This document shows positions 11,657-25,300 of a DNA stretch of 64,000 nt, piece by piece. Position 1 is the stretch's first letter. Each line of letters starts with the position of its first letter. The notes under the pieces are model-generated. The model had not been told where the DNA came from. It ran no database searches and saw nothing but the letters and a program-made list of their open reading frames with translations. The DNA comes from Pseudisothecium myosuroides (Eukaryota > Streptophyta > Bryopsida > Hypnales > Lembophyllaceae), in contig OX637295.1 in NCBI GenBank assembly GCA_951799445.1, forward strand, positions 14,880,001 through 14,944,000, in the 5' to 3' direction. Made by a program: the position numbers and the translations under genes.

Positions 11657-12399
11657 TAGTGCACTTGGAGAGGGGACACTAAGACACGGAGTATTTGATT
11701 TTGGTTTAACCCCTAAAAGCCCAAGGGGTTTGGATAGAAGTACCTATTTCTGATCATTTAAGCATTTCAGCCTTTAGGATATGGGAAATTTGTTGAGAAA
11801 TTGAGCTCAATGTGTGCAAACATAAGGATGAGGAAGAAAGAAAAAAAAAATCCCAAGAGTGAAAATTTTATTCAACATAAATGCGAATTTTTCATTCAGA
11901 CCCATTTCGGTCTTATAAACTCACCTATTACGGTTAACTTTGGCACTTCTCCTTAAGTAAGGAAAGAAGAGGATTGAGCGGACGAGAAGGTACAAACAAA
12001 GAATCTTTTTCAATAAACAGTGCATCCAATTGTTGTCGACAATAGGTCACCCTATAAAGCCATCATGGAGGGCCGTCAAAAATAGTTACTTCTACATTAG
12101 CATAGATCTACCTGCACTTGACCAATTCAGACCCAACAAACTTTGAAAAATAGAAAAAAAATTCATTTCTTGTCAGAATGTCTTCATTCTACTTGCAAAT
12201 GGCTACTCTCAAACTTCTCAATCTGTGAAAAATACTTGAGTTGGCAAATAGCTTTTCCAAGGTAATTAGATAGCAAATTTGCTTGCTAATAGGCAAGTTT
12301 ACCGTATACTATATCCTAAGACAGGGTTGACAACAATTAATTATTAGCCCTTGGCCCCTTAAGACTTAGAGGTAGACTACATTTCTAAAATTATGGAGA
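11657..12399. other. Intergenic stretch with an isolated TTAACCCCTAAAAG end
   Basis: No gene is seen. TTAACCCCTAAAAG at 11706-11719 matches the terminus of the TTAA-bounded family, but the following sequence does not, so it may be a relic end or chance. Confidence 0.4.
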
Positions 12400-12561
12400 T
12401 ATGGTCAATTTTGTTAAAATGGCGGTATTATTTTGCCATTTGTAACACATTCTATGCCATTTTAATGGAATGCAGTGTTATCTTTGACAAATTCAGTGCC
12501 ATTTTAATAGAATGTTGTGCCATTATAATGGAATACCGCCATTTTAATGAAATTGACCATA
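12400..12561. mobile_element. 162-bp MITE, GCCATTTTAA family, copy 1
   Basis: The ends are an inverted repeat of about 30 bp: TATGGTCAATTTTGTTAAAA at left and the complement of TATGGTCAATTTCATTAAAA at right, each continuing into TGGCGGTATT. The interior repeats GCCATTTTAAT-like words several times. A second member with nearly the same ends lies at 49,729-49,925, which supports a mobile family. The class is not assigned. Confidence 0.75.
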
Positions 12562-15145
12562 GATGTATTATAAATGCAACTTAAAATAATAATTTAACAA
12601 TAAGTTTCAAACAAAAGTTGTAAAAATATAGTCCATAGATCATATTAATACGGCTAGATTAGTTGTTACACTAACCAATATTTTTCAATAAATTAAAAAA
12701 CCAAAAATTATAAATTCTTCCTAAATTTGATTATAAATTGAATAGTTGTAATTTTTATAATTTTCACAATTTCAAAATATTCAATTTTAATTATGGTGAT
12801 TTTTTATGGTATTCAATTTCATTGATTTATTGAAGTAGTTTTTGAAGAATCATCTTTTGAACTTAAAAAAATAGTTTTTGAAGCCAAAACATACTTACAC
12901 ACCTTGAATTATAGAATATTTGCAAAAAAAATTCAAAAAATACTACAACATACAAACTTAAGAGAATTAGCACAAAAATCTACAAATATGTAGATATATG
13001 AAAAGAACAAAAATTATGTGTGCTTGAGACATGTTTGTATTCGTCCATTGGTCAAAATTTTTATGTTTGGTCTTTTAGAGGTTATAATAATAAGTGCTAA
13101 AATTATAGATAGTAAGATCATTTTTTTGATACTATTAAAGACAATAGCAATTTTCCTAAAATGTATATAGCGTTGATTCATCTAGGGCTTTTTTCCACCT
13201 TTCCATTGATATCTTACACTATGTTTCTTGATTAATTCTCAATGGATATTAATTGGGTGGAGTGCATTTTCCCAAATATCTATCATCTACAGTTGAGCAT
13301 TTAGGAGTTTAAAAAAAGTTTGACTACTAAAGATTCATGACGATGTTTCACAAAAACACGCCTTAAAAGAGTCATTTCCAATGCAAAGAATCAAAAAGAT
13401 TTTCCCTATGAACTTTTAAGCATAAAATCTTGTTAAAAAAATCATAAAAACTTGTAGAAAAAATTCAAAAGAAATAAGTACATAGACTAAAAGGTATTAT
13501 TATAATTTTAAATGAATTGAATGTTTTTTTGTTTTTTTCAATAGATTCACCAAAATTGGATAATCCTAAAATAAGATCTTCTTTTCTACAATTTTCCTTT
13601 CCTTCTCATTTCTATATAAATTGATTGAAAACCTAACACAAATGTTATAAAGCATGAAAGACCAAGCTAGTCACATTTATCAAAGAATAGCAAAAGCATA
13701 TTTTTAAACACACTTGGTTGTACTTCGTCTATTTTAAATGACTCCTACAACATTTGCATTCTACTTAATGATTGTTGTCTTTCTAAAGGTTTTAACCTTT
13801 AAAAAATAGACCCAACCCAAAAGACTTTGTTTTGAGATAATCTTTTTAATAGTATCTCCAATAATCAACCACATACCTATTCCTTTATATGATTCTCTTT
13901 GTCTCTGAGAAATGTATCTATTATGCTAAGTTTTGGTTTTCAACACAAAATTTGAATGTGTGATTCTTACAATAGAAAGTTTGTTAGAATTTTTGAATAG
14001 TAGCTTTGTATTTTCCTATTGCCTTGAAGATGGCAGAAGCTCATCGTTATTGACCATTTGAACAAGCTTCATAATGTCTATGTAAGAAAGTTTTTGAAAT
14101 CTAAGTTTAGGTTGCCTATCAAGACCTAAAACTGTCATTTATGGGTTAAAGAAAGCATGAACCAAAACAAAAATGAATGTAAAGTCCATAGAAAAATTAA
14201 AATATATGAAACACAAGGAGTCAAAGACCCAACATCCATATTACATTCTAGCGTTTTAGGATAGCTCTACCACTTCAACGTGAAAAAGAACGTGAAATTG
14301 TTGTCACGGAGTGAAGTCGTGGTCTAGTTGTACTAGCCCGTCTCCGCTTCTTTTTGAGCAGTCGTAATGCAATCTATACTTCACCCCTTTGCAACACCTT
14401 ATTCATCTTGTTTTACATCATCAAAGACAACATGAAAGAGAATAATTTTTCCATAGTCAAAGGGTTTGAGTCATTACGTGAGCTCTAGCATGCTCTCAAA
14501 AGACCTCAATAATAGCGTTGGCGGAGCATTGTACTGTTGCCCAAGAAAATCGGAAAGCCATAGTGGTCATGCAGTGGAACTCTAAAACTATCGCATTTAT
14601 GCTACAATTGTTGTCATGTTTCACTTCAAGTTTGTGGGGGAAGCTGCTTCTTACAACTAGACTATTACAAACTCTTTCCACATTCAAACATTAAGGGAGT
14701 CGACCCATTTCTAATTAGTCACCCGTTTTCATTAGTTAAATTGCTTTGTTTCTGATTAGCTGGTGGTTTAGGTAACAGCTCACGCAGATATTTGTGAGCA
14801 GAGGAAGCACAAATATCAGGGAGGTGTACATTGAAAGCATAGAATGATCACAAGTTGTACATTGGAGGCTACAATTATCACTTGCATTAAGCATTGTCGA
14901 TTTTGTGACCAGCCTATGGTTGGAAATAGAGTGACCTATATAACAAGAATAGGTTGAATGGAATCTTCACGAAAAAAATTCATGGTAATTTTGTTTATGA
15001 GGAAAAAAATGTACAAAAATATGAAATCCTTCTTAAATCTATTTCTCTAAACAAGGAAAATTTTCCCCTCACCATACCCATACACCAGATATGCTAAATT
15101 GCTCAAGTGATCAGAAATGGGTCATCTCCCTTATCTGCTGCTGCT

Positions 15146-15181
<36 letters not shown>

Positions 15182-16073
15182 AAACACATGGACAATTTCC
15201 ATTGCTGCTGCTAAAAACTTTGGATGGAATGGTTGCCTGGTGAGCCTAGTACCTCAACCTATGGTATCATTTTGCCTAATTTAGATGTTGCCCCAAGCAA
15301 GCAGCCAATTAAACCCAAATGCATTCAATTATTTGAGATGGCTGCTCCCCTCTTCCAATGGTCAATGCTGGCTGAAGATGTCAATTGCAAAATCCACATC
15401 AAATTCTTTAGTGAAGGTAATTGGACCCAATGGCCCATTCCGGCCTATTCCATGAACACCACACCGTATGAGCATAATTCGATGTCAACCTCGTCTCCTT
15501 TGCGTTGGGGTGCCAGTTGGCTGGAGTTTGTGAGCGCTCAATCATTGATGAGCCAATATTCCCCATTTTCAAAGCTCTCAGACCCTACTTGACGAAGGGC
15601 TTGGTGTTATTGCTTTGGACTTTGGAGCCGAAGTTTGTCCACTTTGGGGTCCAATAATTGAGGTGGAGGCACGAATTCAGCGTTTTCTTCTGGTGTGAAC
15701 TGGAGTGTGCCCACACAGGAATTCAATGGGGTTTCTTTCCTTGAAGCTCTTTGGTTTAAATTCCCATGCTACCTAAAGCTCAATAAAGGGGGAATTTGAT
15801 GGGATGAGTTTGTTTGCTTGGTACAAGACAAATGGGATCTGGTGACCGACCGACCGACCGACGCCCTGGAAATGGGCCAAATCTAAGCCAGCCAAAGTTT
15901 CAGGATACAAGGAAATGGAGTCAACTTACTCCCACCCAGCTCAGGGCGCTTTTTTTTCATTTTTGGTGAAGTGCCAAAATGGCAATATAAAATGTTATAC
16001 TCGCCCGTGCCCCAAATTTCAACATTCATCCACATATTGAATAAAAAAATACTTAGTATCACATTAGCACATA
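12562..16073. other. Long AT-rich intergenic stretch
   Basis: No supported gene. A T homopolymer of about 26 bases lies near 15149-15174 and a GACC run of about five units near 15843-15862. An ORF of 122 codons at 15224-15592 is in a less AT-rich pocket but shows no recognisable domain, and I do not call it. Confidence 0.45.
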
Positions 16074-16596
16074 CTACCTCCGTCCTCAAATGATCTTCCT
16101 GTTGTACTTTGTGACGTCTTAAATTGGCTTTTGATTTTTACTTGGGACCAACAAAACAACTTCCAGTAGTAGTTCCCCCTCCATCCATGCAATCATCAGT
16201 CACAAGACAAATGAAATGATTAATGAGGTCAATCAACACTGTTTGTTCTTATTTTTTTGCATCTCTTTGAATATTTTCCAATTGAAGAAAATGAAGCTTT
16301 GGGGGCAAAACAAAGGGTCACGCATGGGCTTGGGCATATACTAAAAAAACTACAAAATGATAATCTCACACTCAACAATTAATTGACCACTGGAAAAATT
16401 GAAAATGCCCCCAAAATACTACTTTTCAATATTCCAAAATTACAAGTTGAAGAGGGATTTGAAACTCAAAGTTTCTAGAATGCTAGGAGTGCACCAAATT
16501 CTATTTATAGCGCAAAAATGGTTTTTAAAAATGTTATTTTTTGCCTTAATCTAGAATAATTTGTCTAACATGAAGATCATTTTGGGACGAAGGTAG
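16074..16596. mobile_element. Stowaway-like (Tc1/mariner) MITE, 523 bp
   Basis: The left terminus CTACCTCCGTCCTCAAAT and the right terminus, which reads CTACCTTCGTCCCAAAAT on the other strand, form an inverted repeat that continues into GATCTTC. TA flanks both ends (16072-16073 and 16597-16598). This matches the known Stowaway pattern of CTCCCTCCGT-type ends with TA target duplication. It shares ends with the element at 21.2 kb. No coding capacity. Confidence 0.8.
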
Positions 16597-18330
16597 TATC
16601 ACTCTGAAAGACTGATGGGCATATGACCATGTAGTTAGTTGGAACTTCCAAATCTTTCACTTTGTCATATTTCTTTAATGCATTTGAATGATTCTTTGTG
16701 TATTTAAAGTTTTCATTGATGGAAGTGTGTGTCTTCTATAAGTTACAATAATTTTTAAGATCTTTTTGTACTTGTTTGAAATTTTTGTAAATTTTTGTGA
16801 AGAAAAATTGAAGAATATTTGTATCAAATGGAAAATTAGTTTTAAACATTTGAAAATGTTAGCATAGGCATACATTATAGTCTAGAAATATAATGGTGCA
16901 TACCAAAATGCCATCATGAAAACATAATTATAGACACTCAACTTCAATAAAATAATAGGGCCCATTGCTCTTTGCACTACTAGTGACACCCAACTAAAGG
17001 TTTAGGGTTTAGTTTTTAGCTTTGGAGACTTTGGTGATGATAATTTTTACATGAATATTGAAGCTTCAAAATCTTAGTGGGCAATATTGATTTTGGAGAA
17101 TGACATGCACCTCTCTTTGTTGATGCATTTTGCACATGTAACCTCATTATGCAAATGATGTAAATTGACATATGGCGTGAGACATTAGTTGAGATAGACG
17201 TCATTCAATTGTTGTCCAAAATCATCCTTTTGAAATTAAAAATAAAATAAAATTGGCCTATCATGGACTGCTTTTTAATACAAGTCATTCCTAAAGTGTT
17301 GCCCCAGGGAGGATATTAGAAACCATGTGAGATCTAATATAGGATAATTTATATTTATTGTGTCTAAAATTAAAAAAATATTATGTCTAATATAGAGTGT
17401 GTAAATTTACATGTAGGATATTATAACTAATATAGGGTTATGTCTAATACCATATATTAGATTTTATGTAGAAAAAATATAGAGGGCAATAATATGTGGG
17501 TGAAAATAATTTTGTAGAGTGAGTATTAATATCCTTAAAGAAGAGATGGACAAAAAATGACACATTATTTGTCCCAAATTATCCATGAACCTTGAATGAG
17601 GGGCTCTAGTTGCCTCGAGAGTTCTCTGTAAAGTCCTTTGAAGTCACTAAGAATTTGAAAAATCTATTTAAACAAATATACTTTTATTTTGTTCATTCCA
17701 AATAGTAGGAAGGAATAGAAGAGCTGGGTGGTCTATCATTATTAGGTTTGTAAGAGCTTGGTGATCTATGCTTGTTTGTTATATTATAATGCAATGTGAT
17801 CTTTTCTTTGCTGAGTGCTTGCACTCATTGTATTTATTAGAATATATTGTAGATGACTAGCAGTAAGTTGTTTGACACAACTAGTATACATTGTTTACAG
17901 TCTATGAATGTATTTGTTTGGCCATGGTTCATCGTCTAAACATAAAGTACTTTAGTTTTTCATAACCATAAAAAAAAGTGTTTGAAAAAGAAGTGACAAA
18001 AGAATAAAGAAGAAAAGGATAAAAAACAGTAACAGAAAGAAAAATAATCATACAACACCTATTAGTTCTAGTTTTTAAATCTAATATAGGGGCCAAAAAA
18101 TAGGAATCAATCCAATATAATAAAATATTATAAAAATAGCCCCCTATAAAAGAGCCCCCGATCTCACGTATATACTAAACCTCTCAGCTAGTGACTCCCC
18201 CGTGAGTGTTGCTTGCTAAATATTAGAGAAAAATTGAATTGTGATGGAATCCTTGATGGAGTTCTTTAAATATAGATTTAATGATTGTCAAACCTCAAAA
18301 TTGAAGCATTTAACAAAAAATACCATTTGA
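16597..18330. other. AT-rich intergenic stretch
   Basis: No gene recognised. The word GTCTAATATAGG and variants recur between about 17320 and 17460 and again near 18080, suggesting degenerate repeat DNA. Confidence 0.4.
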
Positions 18331-19242
18331 TTAACCCCTAAAGTCCCATTGTCACATTTCAAGGGATAAAATGGATTTTGGGCAAGCTCCTATGGTCTCA
18401 ATATTTTTTGGGATTTTTTGAAACTTTTTGTAAAGACAAAGAAAAAACATTAGCTTTTCAAAAATATAATTTTTATTTCAATCAGTGCCCGGGAGTAAAA
18501 GTTATGGCACAATAAGCCCAAAATTTAATTCGGCGGGCAAAAAAAAAGACCCACAAAAATCTTTTTAAATTTTTTCTCATATATTATATTTTCATCTATA
18601 CATGAAGCTTTGATTCATTCCATTTGGATTTGTGATGTGAAAGTTATAGACAATCTTGTTTTTCGGGCAATCAAACCATCTTTTTGAAAAAATAAGTTGA
18701 AGGATTCATTTTTGAACTCAATTTTAACAATTTTTCAAAAAAAAGTTTCAAAAGGTTAAGATTGCTTGTAGAAAAATCTCACCATTGAGATTAGTTTGTT
18801 TCAATTCCATCTTAAAGCTATTAATGGTTTGTTTTTTCCTTCAATTTTGAACCTGCTTCTATTTAATAAATTTTTAATGAATGAAAACTAAATTTGTTCA
18901 TTTGAAAAAAAAAATCCTAAACTTTCAACTTAATCTTTCAACAAAAAAAATAAGAAATTCAAAATCAATAGTGCAAAACTTGAAATTAAGAAGATTCAAA
19001 GTCAAAAACTCTAATCAAGTAAGGTGCAAAAAAAATTATTTTCTTCACTTTAAATGGAAATATCTTGCAATCTATGTGGTTAAAGTTTTTGAAATCTCTT
19101 CCATATATTGTTATACTAGTCTAGTACAAGATCCTACGGTTAGATATGCAAAAAAAAATTAAAGTTTTTTGCTCTTTGCAATAAAAATGGTAGTTTTGAG
19201 TGGCTTTTGATGAAAAAAAGGCTTTGGGACTTTAGGAGTTAA
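18331..19242 (-). mobile_element. TTAA-bounded element, copy C, second subfamily
   Basis: It starts TTAACCCCTAAAGTCCC and ends CTTTAGGAGTTAA. It is inverted relative to copies A, B and D: GATCCTACGGTTAGATATG lies near its right end. Internal strings such as TTGTTTTTCGGGCAATC and GAAGCTTTGATTCATTCC are shared with copy F rather than with A, B, D and E, so C and F form a second subfamily. It is 912 bp long. No transposase ORF is present. Confidence 0.75.
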
Positions 19243-20957
19243 GCATAATCGTAAATATGAAGTTATAGAATTTGCTAATGACAATATTCAAATGTTGGTC
19301 TAGAATTGGAATAAAATGTTGGACTTGTTTTGGAATATTGCAATCTTGGCAAATTAAATGCACAATCCTATCTGTAGTAAAACATTTTAAATTTCATAGT
19401 CTAAGAAGTCTCTTGTATTCATAAATATCCTTTTTATATGTATCTTTGGCAATTAAACTATATGATGTATGTTCAATTTTGAAATCATTTGTTCCAAAGA
19501 TCTAATTGACAAAATTATATGCTCAGAAATCACCTACTCTTTAGGAATTGAAACAACATGCTACAAAATAAAATATAATCATAATATTCATTGACAAGAG
19601 CATCCACTATGCAACCGGCATATTGGCCTCATTCTAAATCTAGCTATCTTTTGACTAGTTTATTATCAGAAATTGCCATGCTATTGGTATGATTTTTCTT
19701 CATTTGTCAAGGCTTTCATATTTATTTGTCTTTTAGTTAGCTTTTGAAGGGATTTATTTTATACATCCAAAGTCCAATTTCAAAATTTTGCACCTATTCA
19801 TGGTACTTTTGGATGAGCTTTTAATGATATAAATTCCAAGTTCTAATTATAAAGCAATGAAAAGATAGCTAGAGAGAGAGGGAAAGCCAATATGCCAATT
19901 GCATAGTAGATTCTCTAAGTAATAATCATATTGCATGTTGTAAAATTGAACAATCTACCCAACAATTTTTCACACTCTCCCCGGTACATTTGGAATTTAT
20001 CCAATAATGCTTCTTCCATTTACATGTCGGTATAAAATACTATTTCATAAGATCTCTATTATATTGCAACATAAATTGCAAATGCAAAATACATCAAGCT
20101 TATTGAAAGGTAGAATCCAACATACACCTCCATGTCTTCACTATTAAGATTGCCAAAGGCAACAAAGTAATCATCTACATAGTAATTGTTAGTCACTATA
20201 TCTTTGGCACCACTACTTGCAATACATTTACACTCTTCTAATAATTGAATGATCCTGACACAACAAAATTATTAATACTTGCCTTAGAATATTTGAAATG
20301 TCTAGAAGTAAAGAAATAGTTATGCTTCTTGTTTGTTTGTCTCATAGAGCTTGAGTTTAGTTTTCATTTTGCAGATGTAACAAAGTTGCCAACATACTAT
20401 AGGATTACATAGTCAAAGACTAAATAACAAGCACTCTTTGCATTTGACTTTTGTAACTATTTTGAAGCATCAATGGACAATACAAGGCTTGCTCATTTAC
20501 ATCGGATGTAAGCAAGTAGAAAATTATCTTGAGAAATTCCTTTACACCATACAAGAGGTCAATGGTGGAGCCTTGATTAAGCCAAAAATGTCATTCTTGA
20601 GACACCAAGAGCAATGGCAAATGCTTGGAAAGAGGTCAAATTAAACAACAATAGATTGAGTAATGGTAAAAAAATAAGGCATTTTTCAATGCTACCAATG
20701 CTAATATTTAAATTATGCTTTTATATTTTTTTTCTAGAAAGAGAACAAAATGGGTCCGGAGCAAAGGATGACACTCTTACCTTTGGCTATTTGATCCTTA
20801 TAGTCGACATGAGTTTCATTGTAGCTTATAGAATTTAGAGCAAGCTTCTTAGAAAACTAGTAGCTAAACACTATATTATACCTGGATCTCTCAAGTTTTA
20901 TATTTGAAAATCACACTATGCATTTATAATAGACATCTTCACTATTTACATAGATCT
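19243..20957. other. Intergenic stretch with a possible retroelement fragment
   Basis: Mostly AT-rich, without a supported gene. A short open segment with a YVDD box on the minus strand is listed separately. Confidence 0.4.
20062..20268 (-). pseudogene. Possible reverse-transcriptase fragment with YVDD box
   Basis: An open minus-strand segment of 69 codons contains YYVDDY at about 20167-20184, preceded by KDIVTNN and followed by an acidic NSED segment. YVDD is the catalytic motif of retroelement reverse transcriptases. The context differs from the copia elements elsewhere in this window, where the box is preceded by hydrophobic residues as in LILMIYVDDLF. Two stops lie just upstream and two just downstream, so any coding sequence is dead. 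Chance occurrence of the motif is possible. Confidence 0.3.
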
Positions 20958-21050
20958 CACTAGAAGAAAACTGCATTGGAACCCAGAAAAACGAGTGGGA
21001 TTGGTTTTGTTGGGTTCCTAGTTTCCAACGCAGATTTTTGCGTTGGAATT
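20958..21050. mobile_element. Truncated CACTA-type MITE end
   Basis: CACTAGAAGAAAACTGCATT at 20958 closely matches the terminus of the 265-bp MITE at 32,015. It is followed by an internal inverted repeat (GCATTGGAACCCAG against TGGGTTCC and TTTCCAACGC). No matching opposite terminus is found, so the copy appears cut short. The right limit is approximate. Confidence 0.5.
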
Positions 21051-21202
21051 CCAAGAAATACAATGTTCAAAAGTGGTATAGTCTGTATTATCTAGTCCAA
21101 ACATGTGATCAAGGAATACAAATTATACCGCTTGATTTAAAGTTCAAATTATGGTTACTATCTATATTTTGTTGGTTTACTATCAAATTTACTTGTCTAG
21201 TA

Positions 21203-21939
21203 CTCCCTTCGTCCCAAAATGATCTTCTTGTTTGACAAATTGTTCCAAATTAAGGTTAAAAGTAACATTTTTTAATCCCATTTTGAGCTAAAAATAAAGT
21301 TCAATGCTCTCCTATTGTCTTGCAAAATTGAATTTTGGATTAATTTTCAAATTGAAGAGTGGGATTTTCTAGCCATTTGAAGGAGCACTAGTGTCCAACT
21401 AATTCTATAGCTTCCGCGTTGCTCATCATCTCATGTTTTCCAGTCGAAGCTGCTATAGAGGCTTCTCATCATCTCATTCTCATTCATTTTGATTCTCTAG
21501 CATCATGTATTGTCTACCTAGCTATCTCTATTGGGCCAGGATGGCCCCACAGAAAATGTGTAGTGAATGATCCATTCATGTCACATAAACCAAACATTGA
21601 GGCTCTTCATTAGGGGGGGATTTTTGTGTAGCCATTGTATACATGTAGCTTCTTTGGAGTTTAGTTTTTTTTAAACAAATGAAACGGAATTTCATTGCAA
21701 GAAGATGAAATACAAGCCTGCCAGCTACAAGTGGACTAGCAAAGTGCAAGGATAGAGACACAAAACAACATAGGAAACAATTGGAACTTGGGAAGGCAAG
21801 AGCAGATTAGTGCAACGATGAGAGCGGTCATGAGGCGCCTTACGGCCGGCAACACCACAACGCTTCTTTGGAGTTTGTCTTCATTCCATGGGCCCTTCTT
21901 TCGCATCACAATAGGAAGATTATTTTGGGATGGAGGGTG
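21203..21939. mobile_element. Stowaway-like MITE, 737 bp
   Basis: The left end reads CTCCCTTCGTCCCAAAATGA and the right end, on the other strand, CACCCTCCATCCCAAAATAA, both continuing to TCTTC. TA flanks both sides (21201-21202 and 21940-21941). It is the same terminal family as the 16.1-kb element but longer. The interior has no recognisable transposase, so it is non-autonomous. Confidence 0.8.
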
Positions 21940-22745
21940 TATCAAACTTGCTTGACCAAAATTTCTCATTTGAAATTAAGAGTTTAAGACTATTGGAAAT
22001 TGACTTATATTTGCTTGACAAAGATGGATTGGCAGATATGATTGAGATGTGATTAATTCAAAGATATTAATGATTGACCCAATTGGAAGAGTCTAAAAAA
22101 CATCCATATTGATCCTGCAAGCAAAAGAGTACATACAAATGTAGGTACAAACAAATATCACCATTTACATTTACAAAAACTAAGCCAATAGTCAATCTAA
22201 TAACCAATATTGGAAATTTTCTTGAGAAATTATGCCATTGGTGTTCATATTCAGGATTCATCCAACAATAGCGCTTGTTTATGAGAATTAAACTCTAAGT
22301 ACAAGAAAATTTTCAGTGTGTGAAAGATGACAAGTCACACAATGTAATGCCATCGTGAAAGACCCACATGAAGAATAATTTAATACCAAAAGCATCAAAT
22401 TAGGCCTCATGGTCTTTTAGCACATTTGCAATAATAATTAATAACAATTGTGGTAGTAATGTAAGCACAACAACTCGATTCAATTACTAACATTTTCAAC
22501 ATGAAGATCCTTCAATTCCATCCACAATTCCTTGATTATGTTCAAAAATTGAAATTGCGTTTCTTGTACATTGTCGCGGACACAGATCTTGTGTCAACTT
22601 TGCATAAAAAGTCTTAAGGCTCTTATTTAGTACCTTACTTTGTTTTTAGGAAGGTTTCAACCTTTCCTATAAGGTTAGGTCACTTGAGATTGTTGGAATA
22701 TTAGGACCAACAGGCTATACTATGCGAATTTGTTTTTTTGTATAG

Positions 22746-22876
22746 GACTAGCCCATACCATACAAGTTGGGCCTCTATATATGGTTTTGTGTTTTAGGGC
22801 CAACCCATACCATACAAGTTTGGGCCTCTACATATGATTTTGTATTTTAGGGCCAATCCATACCATACAAGTTGAT
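22746..22876. repeat. Tandem repeat, about 54-bp unit, 2.4 copies
   Basis: The phrase CCCATACCATACAAGTTGGG followed by CCTCTATATATGGTTTTG recurs at about 54-bp intervals; the third unit is partial and ends at CATACAAGTTGATG. Divergence between units is low, indicating a fairly recent duplication. Confidence 0.75.
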
Positions 22877-24049
22877 GTGGATGTATATAGCAATGAGTAG
22901 AAGTCAAACCTTCTTAGAAGGTTAGGTAAGTCCATCTAGCTCTTAGGTGACTTTTATAATACTTTGTGTGGCTTCTTGAAACCTCTTAATATCTCTTCTA
23001 AACCATGGATGTGCTTCTCAAAGCATCCTAATAACCTATTGGATTTCTCAAAGTCTCCTAGAAGATCTTACGTTTCTTCAAATCAATTCAAAACAATATA
23101 TGATAGTACATATTGAAGGCGAGATGAGATGAGCCTCATTCTTGCCAACACAAATCTTGAAGCATTGTCATTAAGCTTTGTACTACATGATTAAGGAACG
23201 TATTTGAGTTCTTTGTATTACATACTCTTGTCCTTTTAAAGGATTGTAGGTTTGATTGGGAATTTGATAAATCTCACACATTTATGGTTTTGATCTTTTT
23301 GAATAGTCGTGGGCTGTTTATTGATTGATAGGTATTGCACACTTTTGTTTTTGTGTTATATTGTGCTATTGTGTCCCTAATACACACCCTTTCCCTACCA
23401 AAATTAACCCAATTCAATTTTTTTTTATTGTGATGAGAATTCACAACAAGAAATTTGCAGAGATCAATGGAAATTTGCTCTAAAATCCTATCCCCCTAAA
23501 ATTGCAAATCTTAATTGTTACCTACACTTAACCAAAAGGTTTCAATTCCATATCATGCTTTAAACTCATTGAATTGGAAAAAGAACAAAATTCACAAATC
23601 ACCTCCAAATATGATTCACAAGAACAATTATGCAAAAACATTTTTTTTGTTGAGTAACTAGAAGACATTAAAAATTCTCCTAAACCCTAATAGATTTTTC
23701 TTCAATTTCCAAGACATTCTCTTCATCAAACTTCAATTCCATTTTGCAAACATAAGCAAAAAGCTTCAAAACTTCATCAACTCCACTTTTCTATCTACCT
23801 CTTAATATTTTCATCTCAAGACTTCTAACATTTGATCTTATTCAACCATGATGACAAATCTTTAGTTGCACATTATTTGTGGCAACATTTAAAGCATGAC
23901 AACTACAACACAAATTATGAATTTTTAAGTTTCTTCTCAATTGCTAAGATCATAGACAAAAATTATCCAAATGGAATTGTTTCGTATGACTTTGAAATTC
24001 TATTATTTTAGTTTTAACTTTTTCTATCATTTTGGTTTTGGTTTCATTC

Positions 24050-24165
24050 CACCATTTTTGTCTTGGCTTCTTTCCATTCTTCTAGTCATGGCTTCATTCA
24101 ATCATTTATGTCTAGGCTTCATACTATCATTCTAGTCATGGCTTCAATCTTGGTCATGGCTTTAA
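24050..24165. repeat. Degenerate tandem repeat, GTCATGGCTTC units
   Basis: Words of the type TTCTAGTCATGGCTTCA recur about four times at intervals near 30 bp. The units are imperfect and no function is evident. Confidence 0.5.
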
Positions 24166-25300
24166 AGGCACCCCATGGGCACAAAGTAGAATCTATATAT
24201 GTCATTACAAAAACTCCAAAGGTCATTTTCAAAATAAGCTAAACTAGAAGGTCATCATTGGATTTTATTTTAAGGATTTTTCAAATTGTGTTCCCTTTAA
24301 AAATAAATTATTGTGTAGGCATATACCAATTGTTGACCACGCCATTTATGTATGGGATACTTGATTCAAAATCTGTCATAAGCAAAAAAAAATTGAGAAG
24401 ATAGGGAGTCCAAAAAATTTATGAGTACTATAGGTCTAACACTAGTTATTTCAAAAAATGAAGCCAAATTTTTTCTAAAAATATTGACCTAGTATATTTA
24501 AAAACATAAATATTATTGACACCCTATCTTAAAACCTAATATAAGCATTGGAGCCTTGATTCAAGCTTTGAGACAAGCATCTAAGTGACATAATTGTTGA
24601 ATATATAGGAAAATTAGAATAGACGTGACTATCTTGTATAATTAAGTTTACACTTTGGTAATTTGACAACAACTTTTCATACAAAAATCTGAGCACACGT
24701 TGAAATGATTTTACTAAAATCCAATTTTTGGAAAAAAACAACAACTAAACTTAGTGGGTAGATGTTGGACATGCTAGAGTGGCTCCTAAAATAACTTGTA
24801 TACTTATTATTATAGTTAATTGAGTAATTAGAGATTTTGAACAAAATATGGACATGTTGTGGTACAAATAATACACTTGCATAAAATAAAATTTCAAGAC
24901 TCTTAAAATGATTTTTGATTTTTTAAGAATGTAATCAAATTTATTAGTAAAAAAAACTTTAAGTAAAATTATTTTTTTAATCAAGATTCTTTACATTAGA
25001 AGAAAACATCCTAAACTAATTGTCCTAAATGATTGAAAATTTTCGACAATGACTATAAATGAGCCATTGTGGACACTATTCAATCCTTGTAGACAGTCAT
25101 TTAAGACATGCTTTTCAACTAGTGTTAGTAAATGGAATGACACTTGGTAAGAATTTCAGAAGTTTTGAAGTTTTATTGAGTGAAATATGACTAACTAAAT
25201 TATGACTCCAAATATTTATAATTTTTGTAATTTAGTCCAAAAATTCACTACAAAATTATACAAAATTTGAAATCTAATTTATCAATTAGGGTCACTTTAT

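Noticed and set aside
15224..15592. 122-codon ORF on the plus strand
   Set aside because: Protein-like in places, but no motif, no splice-linked neighbours and no family recognised. Not enough to call a gene.
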